DNA of 64,000 bases from assembly GCA_028583415.1 (NCBI GenBank), contig CM053276.1:63841510-63905509 (forward strand), written 5' to 3'. Below are positions 22,863 to 36,160 of the stretch, piece after piece. Each line of letters begins with the position of its first letter. Within the stretch, counting starts at the first letter, position 1. The translations under genes and the position numbers were made by a program. This stretch comes from Protea cynaroides (lineage: Eukaryota; Streptophyta; Magnoliopsida; Proteales; Proteaceae). The notes beneath the pieces were generated by a model, which was given only the letters and a program-made list of their open reading frames with translations, made no database searches and had not been told where the DNA came from.

Positions 22863-24242
22863 CTCTATACACGAGTGTGTGGCACCTCATGGATCACACC
22901 CCCATTGGCCCACATGCACCCATCATGGAATAGAGATAGAGCTAAGATATCCCCGTACCTCCCCTGATGCTCTACCCATACCAGTACCTAAGCCCCTACT
23001 GGCCAGGGCTCGCAAACTGGGCTCGCAACTAACCAATCCTATATGTCATCAATGTATGCTCTATCCTAGCACAGCCGTCTACGACATAGAGATAGAGCTA
23101 AGACATCCTCGTACCTCCCCTGATGCCCTATCCGTAACTAACCCACTAGGATAGAAACATAACGCAGGTAAACCCTATCCCAACATAACTCCCTATGGCA
23201 TAGAGATAGAGCTAAAGCATCGTGGACAAGCCAGCGTCGACCTTGGAGACCACAGTGCCACATAACCATGGCCAGGCCAGCATCAACATCGGAGACCACC
23301 GTACCACGATCTTCCCCTGATGCCCCACCCGTACCAAGCATGTTAAGATAGAATACTATAAAAAGTGCCAGTGTGAGGAATGATCCCAGGCTCCATGCCC
23401 CACTCCACACACCAACGAAAACAATCACATGCCTAACAATCACATCCTATCAATGCATGAACAATAACAATAATAACTGAAAGTAAAGGATGGCATGTGA
23501 ATATGCACAAACATCAATCATATATATCTAGGTTATTAACAACGATTTACTGTCCATTAGTCATTATGTTTAGGTCAGATTCCCTTACATGACGTTTCGT
23601 TTGTTAACTTGCTCCACGTCGCAAGATCCAAACGGGAAGTCACAAAGTCCTACAATATTATTAGCGTTTCATTAGAATAGTTTTCTTAGGGCTTCACGTT
23701 GGTCGGAAATCAACAAAGTCCAAAACCAGCCCTACAGAGCTGACCGGTCACAGCATACCGGTCACAGCACTGTGAGAAAACTGTCGACCGGTATGGTCGA
23801 CCGGTATGTCTCCGGAAGACCATACACTTGGTTTTTCGACTAACGTCGATCATTCTCCATGGATTTCCAGGGTTTCTCCTATCCATTCTAAGTCTAATCT
23901 TTGAGTTAGAGTTATCCCCAACTCATTCAAGTCCTATTTCGATGAATATCATCTCGGAACTTGAATCTAGGGTTTGACGGCAAGTTAGGGTTTTAAGGTC
24001 CAGTTAGGGTTTTTGATCAATACCTACTTCGCATGGTATTGATCCACCCATACAACTATTATAAAGTCATAGGGTAAGAAGAGTGGTTAAAACACTTACC
24101 GTTGACTGGCGTAACGTGAGCGTCGTCGAACGGTAATGGCGATACTTCCTTTTTCCTCCTAGCTCCTTCTCCTTTCCAACCTCCTTCTCCTCTCTAGGGT
24201 TTGTGAGAGACAATGGAAAGGATTTGAGGAGGTTTAAGGGTG

Positions 24243-24250
24243 TTTATATA
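24243..24250 (-). promoter_or_regulatory. TATA box of the solo LTR
   Basis: TATATAAA on the minus strand, about 310 bp from the LTR start. The equivalent site in the LTR at 24602 is about 365 bp from its start. Confidence 0.55.
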
Positions 24251-24557
24251 GTTTAGAATTAGGGTTTAGTAACCCTATTAGGATTAGGAAAGTCTTAGGA
24301 TTCGAAATCAGGAAAGTGGGACGCGCAGAAGTCAATTCCTGGTTCTCCGCACTCACTGCGCAGAGCTGACCGGTCGACCGGTATGTAGACCGGTACCATC
24401 GACCGGTCAACATAAAATCATGTTGAATTGATCATCTTTGGTCCGATTTCGTACCTGTTTGTCATCTGCTCGTCCCGTCTGGCCCGGTAATGATCGAAAG
24501 ACCTGCTACGACATAAAACCAAGGTTTAGACTGGGTTTACAGAGTACGGGTCTTACA

Positions 24558-24601
24558 CGGTGGATAAGTTAGTTGATGCTATTGAGCATTTGAGGAAACC
24601 T
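24558..24601 (+). pseudogene. Antisense accessory gene of the Tat element, part 2b
   Basis: A 44-bp sliver between the solo LTR and the 37.8-kb chromovirus. It reads VDKLVDAIEHLRK in frame with the sequence before 22290 and with PLRIRRSPSM after 62405. The first and last five bases are the TSD copies of the neighbouring insertions. Confidence 0.75.
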
Positions 24602-24965
24602 TGTAAGACCCGCACTCCACTAACTTGGTCTAATAGTGTCGTGCCAGGTCTTCCCATCATTCTTGGGCCAAGTGGACCGAGCGTGTGAAGATAGATCACA
24701 AACCAGGTATGAAAATCGAGTTAAAAACACTAAAACCATACCTAAGGTCGCTTGCCTGGGTAGGTATGGTCAACCATAAGGAAGGGAACCAAAAATCTCA
24801 AATCCAGAACCCCATGGTCGATGATTTTGACCCTACGATCGATGGTTTATGTGACCTTATGATCGACCGTGAGAACCCAGATCAGACTCCGAGTTTTGAA
24901 AACTTTCCTAAACTAAGGGATTGCTTTCCTAATTGAAAGAGGACTCTATATGGAGAGTTTTTCTC

Positions 24966-24973
24966 TATATAAA
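24966..24973 (+). promoter_or_regulatory. TATA box of the 5' LTR
   Basis: TATATAAA in the context CTCTATATAAAGGATGTCCC. The same GG-A-GTCCC context follows the TATA box in the LTRs at 50043 and 57930, so transcription (start of R) probably begins about 30 bp downstream. Confidence 0.65.
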
Positions 24974-26448
24974 GGATGTCCCTCAGCCCTTTTTTTACTC
25001 TTTTAGAACATTAGTAAACCCTAGAGAAAGAGAAGGAAGAGAAGGAAGAGAAGGAGAAGAAGAAAAAGCTAAGGGGAAGAGTTTGCTGAGAAGGGATTGG
25101 CTCTTTATCACATGCCAAGGTATGAAACGAATCTATGGAGATGTAAACTCTAAGGAATAAGACTTCTATGAAAGATAGGCAATATCAACCTATTATGATC
25201 TATGTGATTTCCTTGAGAAAATCCAAAGGAGAACCATGAGGAGTGAATTTGATGATTAGGGTTGATAAGAAATTACTAATGATGACCATAGGATGACCTT
25301 AGAATAAACCCCATTGAAGAATAAAAGAATTGACCCTGGAAGAACTCGAATTGCATGTAGTCTGTGACCAGAAATCTTGAGGTCACAGCTACGGTCGACC
25401 ATAACATGACCAGTATGACCAGAGGATTGACCATAGGTATTCGGAAAGATTTCAGAAATCATATGGTTGCATCTACGGTTGCAACATATGTGACTGTAGG
25501 GTATCAACTATAGATAGTAAGGTCGATACAGCATGAGACCATATGACCAATCAGACACCTATCAGTGCTCTGTTTTGATTTTTGACTACTGTAACATGTC
25601 ACATATGAACCCTAACTAAAATTCATATAACTTTTAGGTTGTTAAATCAATTCAAAGAGAATTTCAAGGCTTGGAAGGACATCAAAAATTGCTAACAAGT
25701 GAGGAAACAAAACCTAAACTAATTGGATAATAACAAACTGTTTATTTTTATTGAGTCAAATGCCATGATTGATTCTATGCTTGTATGTTTGTAATGTGCA
25801 TCTCAGATGTCATCCAATATTCTTGCTATTACTGTTCATTCATATTTAATTCCGTTTATTTATAAAATGATGATGATAATGATGCTAGGAATAGACATGT
25901 GAATGTATGTGTGTGGTTGGTGTGTTGGATGCGAGTGGAGCATCAGGGGGAGGTCGTGGCATTGTGATCTTCGACCTCGTCACCAGACTCTAGGTCTATC
26001 TCTACTCAAGTTTTTCCCACTAACATCATCGTATCGCCATTACCTTAGCAGAACTATTACGTCCTAGGGCATCAGGAGAGGTGGTCTCAGACCGTGTGGT
26101 CACTGACTCTGTCGGGGGGCTTTAGCTCTATCTCTATGGACGTATTGAGGGATGCTGGGGTGAGGCCTTGGATACACTGTTTGGAATTAGGATTGGTTAG
26201 TTGCGAGCCCAGTTTGCAGGCCCTCGCTAATTGGGGCATACGTGTTGGTATGGGTAGGGCATCAAGGGAAGTGTTGGCAGTGTTTGATCCAGAAACTTTA
26301 ACTCTATCTCTATTTCATGTTGGGTTCATGTGGGACGGCAATGGTGTTTGATCCATTGGACGGATTCACACACTTGTGTATAGAGGTGCGGTGGCCACCA
26401 AACCTTTCTATAGAACATTGAAAACATAAACCAGACCAAAGATATGAA

Positions 26449-26670
26449 TTGAATGCATGCATATGTTTGTTGCATTGTTTTGTTTGCTCACTGAGCCGTG
26501 ATATGTGCTCACCCTTTCAACGTCGAATATTTTTAGTTGATGATGCAGGTCCTATTGTTGAAGAATATATGAATGCGCTGACGTATGGATACATTGTTAC
26601 GATGGACGTAGACGCTGAAGAATATGCGCATGATTCGTCATGCGAGTGCAACCAATGTGTTTTTGCTTAA
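26449..26670 (+). other. Small Cys-rich ORF in the 5' LTR
   Basis: A 73-codon frame: Cys/Leu-rich start (CICLLHCFVCSLS) overlapping the LTR hairpin, then QRRIFLVDDAG, an acidic middle and DSSCECNQCVFA before TAA. The truncated 3' LTR (61901-62122) has the same frame with about a dozen replacements and no stop. The LTRs of the other chromovirus have it as well. It may be a chance consequence of a conserved RNA element; translation is unproven. Confidence 0.4.
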
Positions 26671-26951
26671 GTTTAGTTATAATTTGAACATCGGTTATGT
26701 AATTGATTATTTATTTTTATGTCTTGTGGTTTGGAGATAATTAGATTAAATATTTATTTATCACTGTTAGACTTTCAGTTCATTATCTGTAAGACTTTGG
26801 ATTATTTGTTTATTACCTCTGATTATTAGTGTGGAATATGTGTTTGGTTTGATATGGTGGGTACGACATATTCGAGATCCTAGGTGAACCGTTAGTTTAT
26901 TGGCAGTTCATCACACCATTCTGGTTAGACCAAAATTGGGGTGTGATAGCT

Positions 26952-26963
26952 TGGTATCAGAGC
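26952..26963 (+). other. Primer-binding site, initiator tRNA-Met type
   Basis: TGGTATCAGAGC, complementary to the 3' end of plant initiator methionine tRNA, three bases after the LTR end. Typical of chromoviruses. Confidence 0.9.
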
Positions 26964-27242
26964 ATCTCAAGTTCTATCCATTGACCTAACTACTTCACAT
27001 GAGTCATGAACTGAGTTAGGATAAAATTAAAAACTATAATAAAAACACACCATAAGCACTTGTGTTGTATGAGACATAAACTAAGAAAGAAAATAATACA
27101 CATATGTAAAGGGAAAACCAATTATATATATATATATATGTATTCAAATAGGAATAAGACAAATGTACATACAAATCAGAGTACAGTCCATAGTCCGGAT
27201 AGTTACTCTGTAGTATAAAAGGGAAAAAGATATAAATGACAA

Positions 27243-27751
27243 TCATGGAGCTGGAGGTGCTGGAGGAGGAGGTGCCTTACGATCTCTATCGTAGTCCTCA
27301 GCATATAGTCTCGCGAGCCAGGCCACCTGAGCCTGAGTAGCTCGGAGACTAGCCGTCAGATCTACTACCCACTAGTTTGTAGAGTGCTGGGCATCTAGAA
27401 GCTCTCCTACTCTTCAATCAGTCATGCGCTAAGCCTCTCTAATCTCATGTAATAGCCCCATCATGTCATCTGGTGGTGGGCGTGAAGGGCCAGCTGAATG
27501 AGAAGCCCTAGAAGGGCCATCTCCAGTAGAATGCTGTGGCGATGGAGGAGGGATGACATCCACATCCATGTACATCTGATCATCATCCTCCTCATCATCA
27601 CCCTCGTGTGCCTCTGTTGCTACCTCTGCTACTGCTGCTGCTGCCGCCTTTGCATCTGCTGCCGCTACCCGAGTGAGAGGACGTCTCATAGCATTCCTCT
27701 CATCATCACTGACCTGTATCTCTCTCATGCCCATCCTACTGATGGCCTCCC
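27243..27751 (-). pseudogene. Antisense accessory gene in the chromovirus leader, C-terminal half
   Basis: The minus strand continues the frame broken at 48262. From 27751 down it reads EAISRMGMREIQVSDDERN, an Ala/Glu/Asp-rich stretch (AAADAKAAAAAVAEVATEA), a strongly acidic run, a Pro/Ser stretch (PPPSPQHSTG), DMMGLLHEIREA and, after stops, a final APPPPAPPAP before TGA at about 27243. No enzyme motif is present. The low-complexity acidic tail followed by a short helix is usual for 'putative plant transposon protein' ORFs. It lies between the primer-binding site and gag, opposite to both. Confidence 0.6.
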
Positions 27752-29593
27752 TGTAAGCACCCCATTTTTGCCACCCTCAGCATAAGTTGAACCAATATGG
27801 CAGGTTTCTGACCTTTAACCCAAAGGTTGGTGATTCTCTAATAAACCCCACAGTATGATCATGGGCTATTACCTACTTGGATGAATAGGTCGTGAAATTA
27901 TCTTCGAAATGAGACAGGAATCATCAAATTCTAACTTCAAACAAGGAAGATATCGCAGTTTGAAAGTGCAAGGGCATTTATGTAATTATCGTATGATGCA
28001 TGCATTATCATTCAAACTTCAAGACATCATATCTTGGTCATGTGATATCGGAATCAGATGATTCAAAGGCCAATATTCCTTATTTTCAGTCCTAATCAAA
28101 GTGGACATGAAAAATCCCAGACAAAGGTCACCAGTGGGCCCCATGCAAGCTTTCATGCAAAATTATTGTTAGAACTTCAAAGCTTCATATCTTTGTCGTT
28201 CTACGTCGGATTCAAATGATTCCAAGGCCATTATTCTTCATTTGTGATGTTCTACAAAGTGGACGTAAAAAATCTTGGGTTGAAGTCTCCAAAGGGTCTC
28301 ATGCAAAATTACACATAGAAATGGTCATTTAACCTTTGAAAATTCATATTTTGGTCACCCCATATCCAAATCAGGTGATTTTAGTTTCATTATGTTCCAT
28401 ATTTAGTACTCTACAAAGTGGACGTAAAGAATTTTCGGTAGAAGTCTCCGAAGGATCCCATGCAAAATGGTCAGCCAAATTATCGATAATTGACCTGCTT
28501 AAACTTTAAAAATTCATAAGTTGACTATTTTATTTTCAAATGTGATGATTCAAGTTCCAATATTCCTCATTTTTAGTGTTCTACAAAGTGAACATAGAAA
28601 ATTTAGAATAAATGCTATAAAAAATTGCATGCAGAATGGCAACGGAAATAGCCCATGAAATGATAGAGAGAGAACCCAGTTAATTCAAGTCATTCTCAGT
28701 CCAACCCAGCTCAGTTTAAGTCAGTCCTGCCCAGTCAACTTAAGTCAGACCAGTCTAGACTGAACCGGTTCGTCCATGTGCATAGTGCCATATATATATG
28801 TAATTATATATAATATATTATATACTATATATATTAATATGTATGTTATTACATATTATTATGTGTATTTTATGATATATGATTGTATAAATGTACATTA
28901 TATGTGTCAAGAGAGACCGACCAAGATTAGGAAAGAAAGAGAGGATTCTAATGAAAAGAAAAAAAAAGATATAGAAATGAACTTGAGAAATAAATTTTGG
29001 AAGGAAATAAAATAGGAAAGAATTGAGAAATTGGGATAGGAAAGATAGAGATTGAGAGAAGAAAGAAAGTGATAGAGAGAATCTGGGAGAATTTGAGGAC
29101 TCAAATAGGAAAAGATCTAGGAGGAGAAATCTGAACCAAGAAGAAAAGGAAAGAAAGACTGGAAAATCAAGGAAAGAAAATATTGGAGAGATCTAAAAAA
29201 ACCAGAGATGAGAAAAGCCGTGGGGATTCAAAGAGGCGGACAGGTGGAGAGGAAACCGAAGAAGGAAAGAAGAGGGAGAAGAAGGAAAGAAGAGGAGAGG
29301 TGGAAAAAAATACAAAAGGGAAGATCGAGAGTGATCGTGGGGGGACTGATTGCCGAGGAAAAAAATATATATATAATAAAAAACAGATATGAGAGAGAAT
29401 CGAGAGAGAGGAGGCGGAGATCAGAAAAAAGAAAAGAAAAAAAAATAAAAGATGGCAGAATAAGGAGAAAAGAGACAGAAGAAGGAGGAGCTGGAGGAGG
29501 GAGAAAAAGGAGAAGAAGTGACAGAAGGAGGTGGCGCAAGGGGAAACAAAAAAAAAGGAGGAACTAGAGAGAGAAAGCAGCGAGTAGATCGAC

Positions 29594-29628
<35 letters not shown>

Positions 29629-32600
29629 AAAGGTTGGAAAGATTGAGAAGAAACCTGAAGAGAGAGAGGAACCGAAAAAAAAAGAAAGAGGAAGAAGAAT
29701 CGGGAGAGAAGAGAGGCGGAGATCAGGAGAGAGAAGCTAAAAATGAAAGAGAATTGGGAAAGTGAGGGAGAGGACCAGAACTGAAAACCGGAGGAGAAAA
29801 GAGAGAGGAGAAGAAGAAAAAAGGGGATCTTCTCCTCGATTGGCCGAGAGAGAGAGAGAAAAAGAGAGAGAACCAGAGAGGGTCGGGGAGAAGGAGATGA
29901 AGAAGAAGAAGAGAAGAGCAGGGAGAACCTACCTCCACATTCCAGGTAAGCTGCCTTTCCCCTGCTTGCTTATTCTTTTCTCGTTTTTGTTTGTACCTGC
30001 AGTGATACCCTCTGCAATCCACTCATACTCCATCACTACCACCGATTAAACCCACTGCTCACCATCATATGCAGCCACCTCATCATCCCCCAACGCCTGT
30101 TCCAAACCTAAAATACCAGCCCAGCCATCACATTATCCACTCAAATCAGCACTTCAATTGTTACAGCAGCAGAAATTCCCCACAGACCACTTGTTCACCG
30201 TACAAACCCATCACCTTACCTGATCCCACTCACTTCCATCTTCAAAACCACCTAGCCACCTAAACCGAACACCATCTCTTTTCCCAAAATCCTTGCTGAA
30301 ACTGCAATACTCCAGCCTGCTACATAAACCGATCACCTACATCTCTGTTGCAATCCATTGCCACCTCCTGCTGCTCATCACCTAACAGCTAATTATCACG
30401 ATCCCAACACTTGGCCTTACCTTGCAACGCCACCACTCCAATTTCCTCTGCTCACTGAACACCCCACCTGTTCATCCAATCAATTATAGCCTAAAACCAT
30501 AACCAACATCCCACATCTATAAGCACCATCATTGCAAGCACCATCACCGATCCCATCTTTGCAATTCTAAGCCCCTTGATCTGTCCCTACATGTACTCAA
30601 CCATCGCCCTCTCCATCAACAACTCAGCAAAAAAAACCTATGGCACAACATCCACCATAATTGAACCCGTTCTGCAGGCCTACACATACCTGGCCGAAAT
30701 CCATATTACCAATATTGATCTGAATTATGATTGTGAGATTTTGATACAACTGAGCCATTATTGGATTTTAATTTCATGGTATTGATGTGTGAAATCAGAC
30801 CACTGATCATGGCTATTTAATGTTGATTTTAGACCATTGATCATGTCTATCGAATGTTAATTGAGCCATTAATCTGAAATTTTGATGTGAAGTTAATATG
30901 GACCATCAATTTGGAATTTTATGAACCATTGATCTTGGGATTTTGATGTAAATAAATATGGACCCTTGATCTTGGGATTTTTTATGACTAAATCTAGATC
31001 GTTGATTTTAGATACGTTGATGCCTCATCTAAAAGGTTAGATAATCGTTTTGAGTGATCTGAACCATTGGATTGCCATCAAAAGTGATTTAAATGATTTT
31101 GAATGGTTAGATTATTGTTTTGAGTGATATGAACTGTTAGATCTTAGTCTGATCATGATGACTTGATGTGGGATGAATCTGAGCCGTTGATCTTGGCTGT
31201 TTGGATGAAATATGAGTAGATGATCATAATATTTTAAAGAAATCTAACCATTAGATTGAGGATCTGATATGATATTATTGATGTGAGAGTTTCTTTGAGT
31301 CTAGACTGTAGATTGAGCATCTGTCTTGTTTACACTATTGTATTTGCATGCACTATCATGTTTAGGATGCCATTGCTATATTTGCATATACTGCCATGTT
31401 TGAATGTTCCCATTTTTGGCAATAACTTACTTTCTGCTGCATCCTAGTCGAACTGCCATATCTGTACACCTAGCAAACATATTAGGTGTGGGGACGTGTA
31501 TTTAGGCACCCACATTCTTGGGAAAGACATAATGAATATAATAAAAATCTTAATAAAGAAAGAGAATGCTTTGCGAAACTTTTCAAAATTAGAGCTTAGG
31601 TTGAAAAGTGTAATTCAGGATGATTTTGCCCCTCGGTAAACCCTAAACCTATAATAGGTTCTCAACCCTAAACCTAGAATAGGTTCTCAACCCTAAACCT
31701 AAAATAGGTTCTAAATCCTAAACCTAGAACAGGTTCTCAACCCTAAACCTAGAATAGGTTCTCAATCATTAACCTAGAACAGGTTATCGCCCGAACTACG
31801 TGGATTCTGATTTGAAGGGCAAACCCTAGGATACGTAGGCCATTTGGGATAAACCCAAATTCGGATCTACATTTTAGTCCACTAGGACTATCCATAGATC
31901 CACTAGGATATTTATCCCCATTCCAACCCAGAGTTCGAACTATGCGGATTCTGATTCCTAGGTCAAACCCTAGGATACGTAGGCCATTTGGGAGAAACCC
32001 AAATTCGGATCCACACCTTAGTCCACCTAGACTACCCATAGATCCACTAGGATATTTATCCCCATTCCGACCTAGAGTTCGAACTACGCGGATTTTGATT
32101 TGTAGGTTAAACCCTAGGATACGTAGGCCATTTGGTAGAAACCCAAATTTCGATCCACACCTTATAGTCCACTCGGACTATCCATAGATCCACTAGGATA
32201 TTTATCCATATTTTGACCCAGATAGGGTTATCCATATTCCAACCGAGATAGGGTTATCCATATTTCAACCCAGATAGGGTTATCCACATTCCAACTCAGA
32301 ATGGATTATCCATATTTTGACCCAAATAGGGTTATTCTTAGATCCACTAGGACTATCTATTAGTCCACATGGACTATACAAATCCTAACCCATAGGGTTT
32401 CTCATCCATTCAAGCATAAACTTCAACTTGAACAAAGAACTTAATCATGCACAAGCATAAATCACAGTCATAAACTTTAATCACACCTGAACTATGATGG
32501 TGAACCTGATTTTTGAAATAATTTCATAATACGTAGGCAATCTGATGGATACAGATTCGGTTCAATGATATCAAACCACTTTGGTTTGGTTCGGTTTAAC

Positions 32601-32838
32601 AGATAGAGTCTAGCATAGGAAAGGCATAGGAGACCGATTTTGATCGGGCGATTTGGGTGCCTAACCCCTTCCCATAATCGTAACCTGACGCTTATCCAAT
32701 CTCTAATGGATCAGAAATCCAATCTAAGGGTCATGAGTCAATTGAAGTCTTACCTTGGGGTGAGATTTTACATTTTTATGGTCCTAGACCTTAATCTAGG
32801 TGGCGACTTCCAAAAAAATTTCCATCTTTGTCCTCACA
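27752..32838 (+). repeat. 5' LTR of the Ogre-like element
   Basis: Begins TGTAAGCACCCCATTTTTGC and ends TTTGTCCTCACA (5087 bp). Zones in order are 'CTACAAAGTGGACGTAAA'-bearing segments (27950-28620), a TA-rich zone (28785-28900), a GA-rich zone (28915-29930), a CCACC-rich zone (30000-30600), GATC-ATTGG repeats (30780-31250), AAACCCTAAACC subrepeats (31635-31780), three hairpin modules (31796-32120), 'AGATAGGGTTATCC' subrepeats (32195-32340) and a terminal module with TACGTAGGCA near 32530. The ORFs in the GA-rich zone are low-complexity artefacts. Confidence 0.9.
28915..29930 (+). repeat. GA-rich low-complexity zone in the 5' LTR
   Basis: About 1 kb of almost pure purine sequence with GAGAGA microsatellites (for example around 29595-29630 and 29847-29875). 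It translates into Arg/Glu/Lys-rich frames that have no biological support. It is mirrored at 43080-44090 and, inverted, at 4980-5700. Confidence 0.85.
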
Positions 32839-32858
32839 GTGGCGACTCCACTAGGGAT
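32839..32858 (+). other. Primer-binding site, tRNA-Arg type
   Basis: GTGGCGACTCCACTAGGG directly follows the LTR end. It is nearly the same as the inverted site at 2351-2368. Confidence 0.8.
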
Positions 32859-34250
32859 ATAAACGTCAGACTCCTAAATGAAAACTTTACTTGCATGAAT
32901 TGAATGCTAGCTCTTAGGATACTATATTTACGCTTGTATAATATTGCTTTGGGGGGAATGGGTTCACTCACACATTCGTGCGAGTGGCCGAACTGGGTCC
33001 CATGCAAATGGGCTAGCCCGCTAGGCGAAACACACAACCTTGGCCTGTACTTTGTGAGACCACGACCAGCGAGCAGCCTGTAACGAGTATTTCTTGGGTC
33101 CGCCTGAGAATGCGTTATGCTACTCCACGTTGCTTGGATCCTTGCAACATAGTATATAAAGGGATTGGGGGCCCATTATTCATCGTGCATTCGGTGATAG
33201 GTTACCTCATCCTTGTCAAGGTGTCCTTTTCTGTCCTAACCCAGATTGTAGCCCAATGATTGTTATTTTTGGTTCATTCCTGAACCGACCCAATAAAATC
33301 TGCTTAACCATGACATCCATGCTCGAGACGTTGAAATTCTACCCATTTTTGTCCTCGATTGGTCAACATGTTAGAATCTACAAGATGAGCATCTTGAACT
33401 CTCACCCATTGAGAGTATGAGGTATGTATACACCTGTTCCACGTCATAGTGGACGGTCACTATACACCCTCCATTAAGTAAGCTCGATGTGTCGAACCTC
33501 TCATTGTTAAGACGTCGATTTCGAAAAATGAACAAAAAATTCCTGTCAAGACATAGATACCATGGTCAAGAAGAAATTTACTAGTTTGTTCCTCCATGAA
33601 CCACTACTGCTAACCATCCCTAATAATGACAATGGATTAATATATCCATTTCAATTTCATTGAATTCGGTAACCCAAGTGGCCAGACCTTGGTACCATTG
33701 ATTATCCATTTTTGAAATCACGAGGTCCCAAGATCGAACACATGGCTTAACCAAATTCAACTAAATTGACTCGGATAATGTTTACCCAATTGCCCTTATG
33801 AGGGAGCTAACTTTGTTTGGTTAAGTCATCTTGTTAAGTCATCTTTGATTATGCATGTGACTTCTTTCATTCCTTTAGATGTCTAGAATCTTGATATTTC
33901 TCCATTAGATTTCAATGCCTTTGGAAAAGAGAATCAAACTGCAACCATATCCACCCTTTTAGGGTGAGAGACCCCTACAACTAGGGAATTGTCTTGATCT
34001 CCCACCTTGAGATCCATCCATGTTATCCTTCTAAATGAATCAATGGAAGTCATGAATCTAGATCTTTATTGAACATCAAATTTTGTAAGAAAGAAGGTAA
34101 CCAGATTTGGGAACATAATCAGTAACTCAGTCAATCTGGTGCAATATAGCATTCAATTTAGGCAGTGACAAGCACCTATCCCTGAGAAAGTTTACAATAT
34201 TCATGTACAGTTAGTCCTTGGGCTTACTCAAATATCATATTCAATTCATC
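32859..34250 (+). other. Leader of the Ogre-like element, no gene seen
   Basis: The first 850 bp match the inverted leader at 1500-2368. The rest is unique AT-rich sequence. Open frames are short and unrecognisable. Confidence 0.6.
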
Positions 34251-34253
34251 TCA

Positions 34254-35140
34254 TAATTAAAGAGAGATTCAGCCCCTAGGCAAATTCAATCACTGTTCTC
34301 AATGTACCTCAGAATTAAGGAAAGATTTTGTCCCTAGGAAAATCCAATCATAGTTCTCGATTCATCTCTGAATTAAGGAAAGATTCTGTCCCTAGGCAAA
34401 TCCAATCACTGTTCTCAATGCACCCCTGAATTAAAGAGAGATTCAGCCCCTAGGCAAATCCAATCATAGTTCTCGATTCATCTCTGAATTAAGGAGAGAT
34501 TCAGCCCCTAGGCAAATCCAATCACCGTTCTCGATTTACCTCAGAATTAAGGAATGATCCAGCCCCTAGGCAAATCCAATTATTGTTCCCTATTCACATC
34601 TGAATTAAGGAAAGATTCAGCCCCTAGGCAAATCCAATTATTGTTCCCTATTCACCTTTGAATTAAGGAAAGATTCAGTCCCTAGGCAAATCCAATCAAT
34701 GTTCCCTATTCACCTTTGAGTTAAGGAAAGATTCAGCCCCTAGGCAGGTCCAATCATCATTTTGGCCATCCAGAATTAAGGAAAGATTCAGCCCCTAGGC
34801 AGATTCAATCACATCCAGTTCATCTCAAAATCAAAGAAATATTCAGCCTCAGATTCAACCACCATTTCTGGTTCATCTCAGAACTGAAGAAAGATTCAGG
34901 CCCTAGGCAGATCCAATCATCATTTCAGTTCATCCAGAATTAAGGAGAGATTCAGCCCCTAGACAGATTCAATCACATCCAGTTCATCTCAGAATCAAAG
35001 AAATATTCAGCCCCAGATTTAACCACCATTTCTAGTTCATCTCAGAACTGAAGAAAGATTTAACCTCTAGGCAGGTTCAATCATCACTCCCAGATCATGT
35101 TAAAATGGAGAAGGCATTCGGCCCCTAGGCTTTTTCACCC
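34254..35140 (+). repeat. Tandem array, unit about 58 bp
   Basis: More than ten head-to-tail copies built on 'GAATTAAGGAAAGATTCAGC' and 'CCCTAGGCAAATCCAATCA'. Copies become longer and more irregular after 34800. Non-coding; part of the interior of the Ogre-like element. Confidence 0.85.
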
Positions 35141-35149
35141 TTCACCTCC

Positions 35150-35760
35150 TGTTTAGGTTTCGGTTCATGTCGAAACTAGGAAAAGTTCCATTCATCTGAA
35201 TTTAATTAGTCACTAGGCTTATCCAACCATCAACTTTGGTTAGGGTTCTGATTCATATTAAAATTAAGAAAAGTTCCATTCATCTGAATTCAATTAGCCA
35301 CTAGGCTTATCCAACCATCAACTTCGGTTAGGGTTCTGATTCATGTTGGAACTAAGAAGAGTTCCATTAACCAACCATCAACTTTGGTTAGGGTTCTGAT
35401 TCATGTCAGAACTATGAAAAGTTCCATTCATCTGAATTCAATTAGCCACTAGGTTTATCCAACCATCAACTTTGGTTAGGGTTCTGATTCATGTTGGAAC
35501 TAAGAAGAGTTCCATTCATCTGAATTCAATTAGCCACTAGGCTTATCCAACCATCAACTTTGGTTCAGGTTCTGATTCATGTTGGAACTAAGAAGAGTTC
35601 CATTCATTTGAATTTAATTAGCCCCTAGGCTTGTCCAACCGTCAACTCATGTTTAGGTTCCGATTCATGTTGGAACTAAGAAAGGTTCCATTCATTTGAA
35701 CTCAATGTGAACATGAGTTAGCCTCTAGGCCTATTCAACCATTACCTCTGGTCCATGTTC
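35150..35760 (+). repeat. Tandem array, unit about 90 bp
   Basis: Units contain 'GGTTAGGGTTCTGATTCATG', 'AAGTTCCATTCATCTGAATT' and 'GCCACTAGGCTTATCCAACC'. One short unit starts near 35362. The GCC-CTAGGC core is shared with the preceding array, suggesting both grew from one ancestral sequence. Confidence 0.85.
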
Positions 35761-35779
35761 CATTTCATGAAGGAATCGA

Positions 35780-36160
35780 AGAGAATTTTAGTCATTTCAA
35801 CTCAATCAATCCATCATCTCTAGCAATTAGAGTCCAATCCATGATTGTCATCCTTGGCCTCTATCAATCGGAGACCAACTCATGCAATCCTTGCCTTTAG
35901 CAATTAGAGTCAAATCCATGATTGTCATCCTTGGCCTCTATTAATCGGAGCCCAACTCAAGCAATCCTTGCCTCTAGCAATTAGAGCCCAGTCCATGACT
36001 GTCAATCTTGATCTCTATCAATCAAAGACCAATTCAAAGTCAACCCTGTCTCTATTAATCAAAGACTAATTCAAAGTTAACCTTGTCTCTATCAATCGGA
36101 GATCGATTCAAAATCAATCTCTGGCTCTATCAATTAGAGTCCGATTCATGTCCATCATAG
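35780..36160 (+). repeat. Tandem array of 'CTCTATCAATCGGAGACCAA' units
   Basis: Alternating units of about 36 bp based on 'CTCTAGCAATTAGAGTCCAA' and 'CTCTATCAATCGGAGACCAA'. Each contains a short inverted repeat (CTCT-A...T-AGAG) that could form a small stem. Confidence 0.75.

Larger units (their letters stand above)
22290..24557 (-). mobile_element. Solo LTR of a Tekay-like chromovirus, TSD CGGTG
   Basis: The minus strand starts TGTAAGACCCGTACTC at 24557 and ends GGGGGTGTCACA at 22290 (2268 bp). CGGTG is repeated exactly at 22285-22289 and 24558-24562. Inside, on the minus strand, are a GACCGGTCGACC cluster (24365-24415), a TATATAAA box (24243-24250), a second cluster (23735-23815), the hairpin CTTACTGAGC...GAGCTCACCC (22730-22757) and a small Cys-rich ORF. 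No internal sequence is left. Joining the flanks at the TSD restores the accessory-gene frame (EAVDKLVDAIEHLRK), which proves insertion into coding sequence. Confidence 0.92.
24602..26948 (+). repeat. 5' LTR of the 37.8-kb chromovirus
   Basis: Starts TGTAAGACCCGCACTCC and ends TTGGGGTGTGATA (the 3' LTR ends TGACA, so the 5' terminus has a C-to-T change). It contains a GATCGA/GACC motif cluster (24810-24875), TATATAAA at 24966-24973, an 'AGAGAAGGAAG' leader (25025-25065), a second motif cluster (25370-25540), the ACTGAGC...GTGCTCACCC hairpin (26486-26514) and a small Cys-rich ORF. Length is 2347 bp. Confidence 0.9.

Noticed and set aside
27498..27785. Plus-strand Cys-rich frame opposite the antisense accessory gene
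   Set aside because: It is the complement of the Ala/Glu/Asp-rich coding stretch on the minus strand; its cysteines come from reversed Ala and Glu codons.
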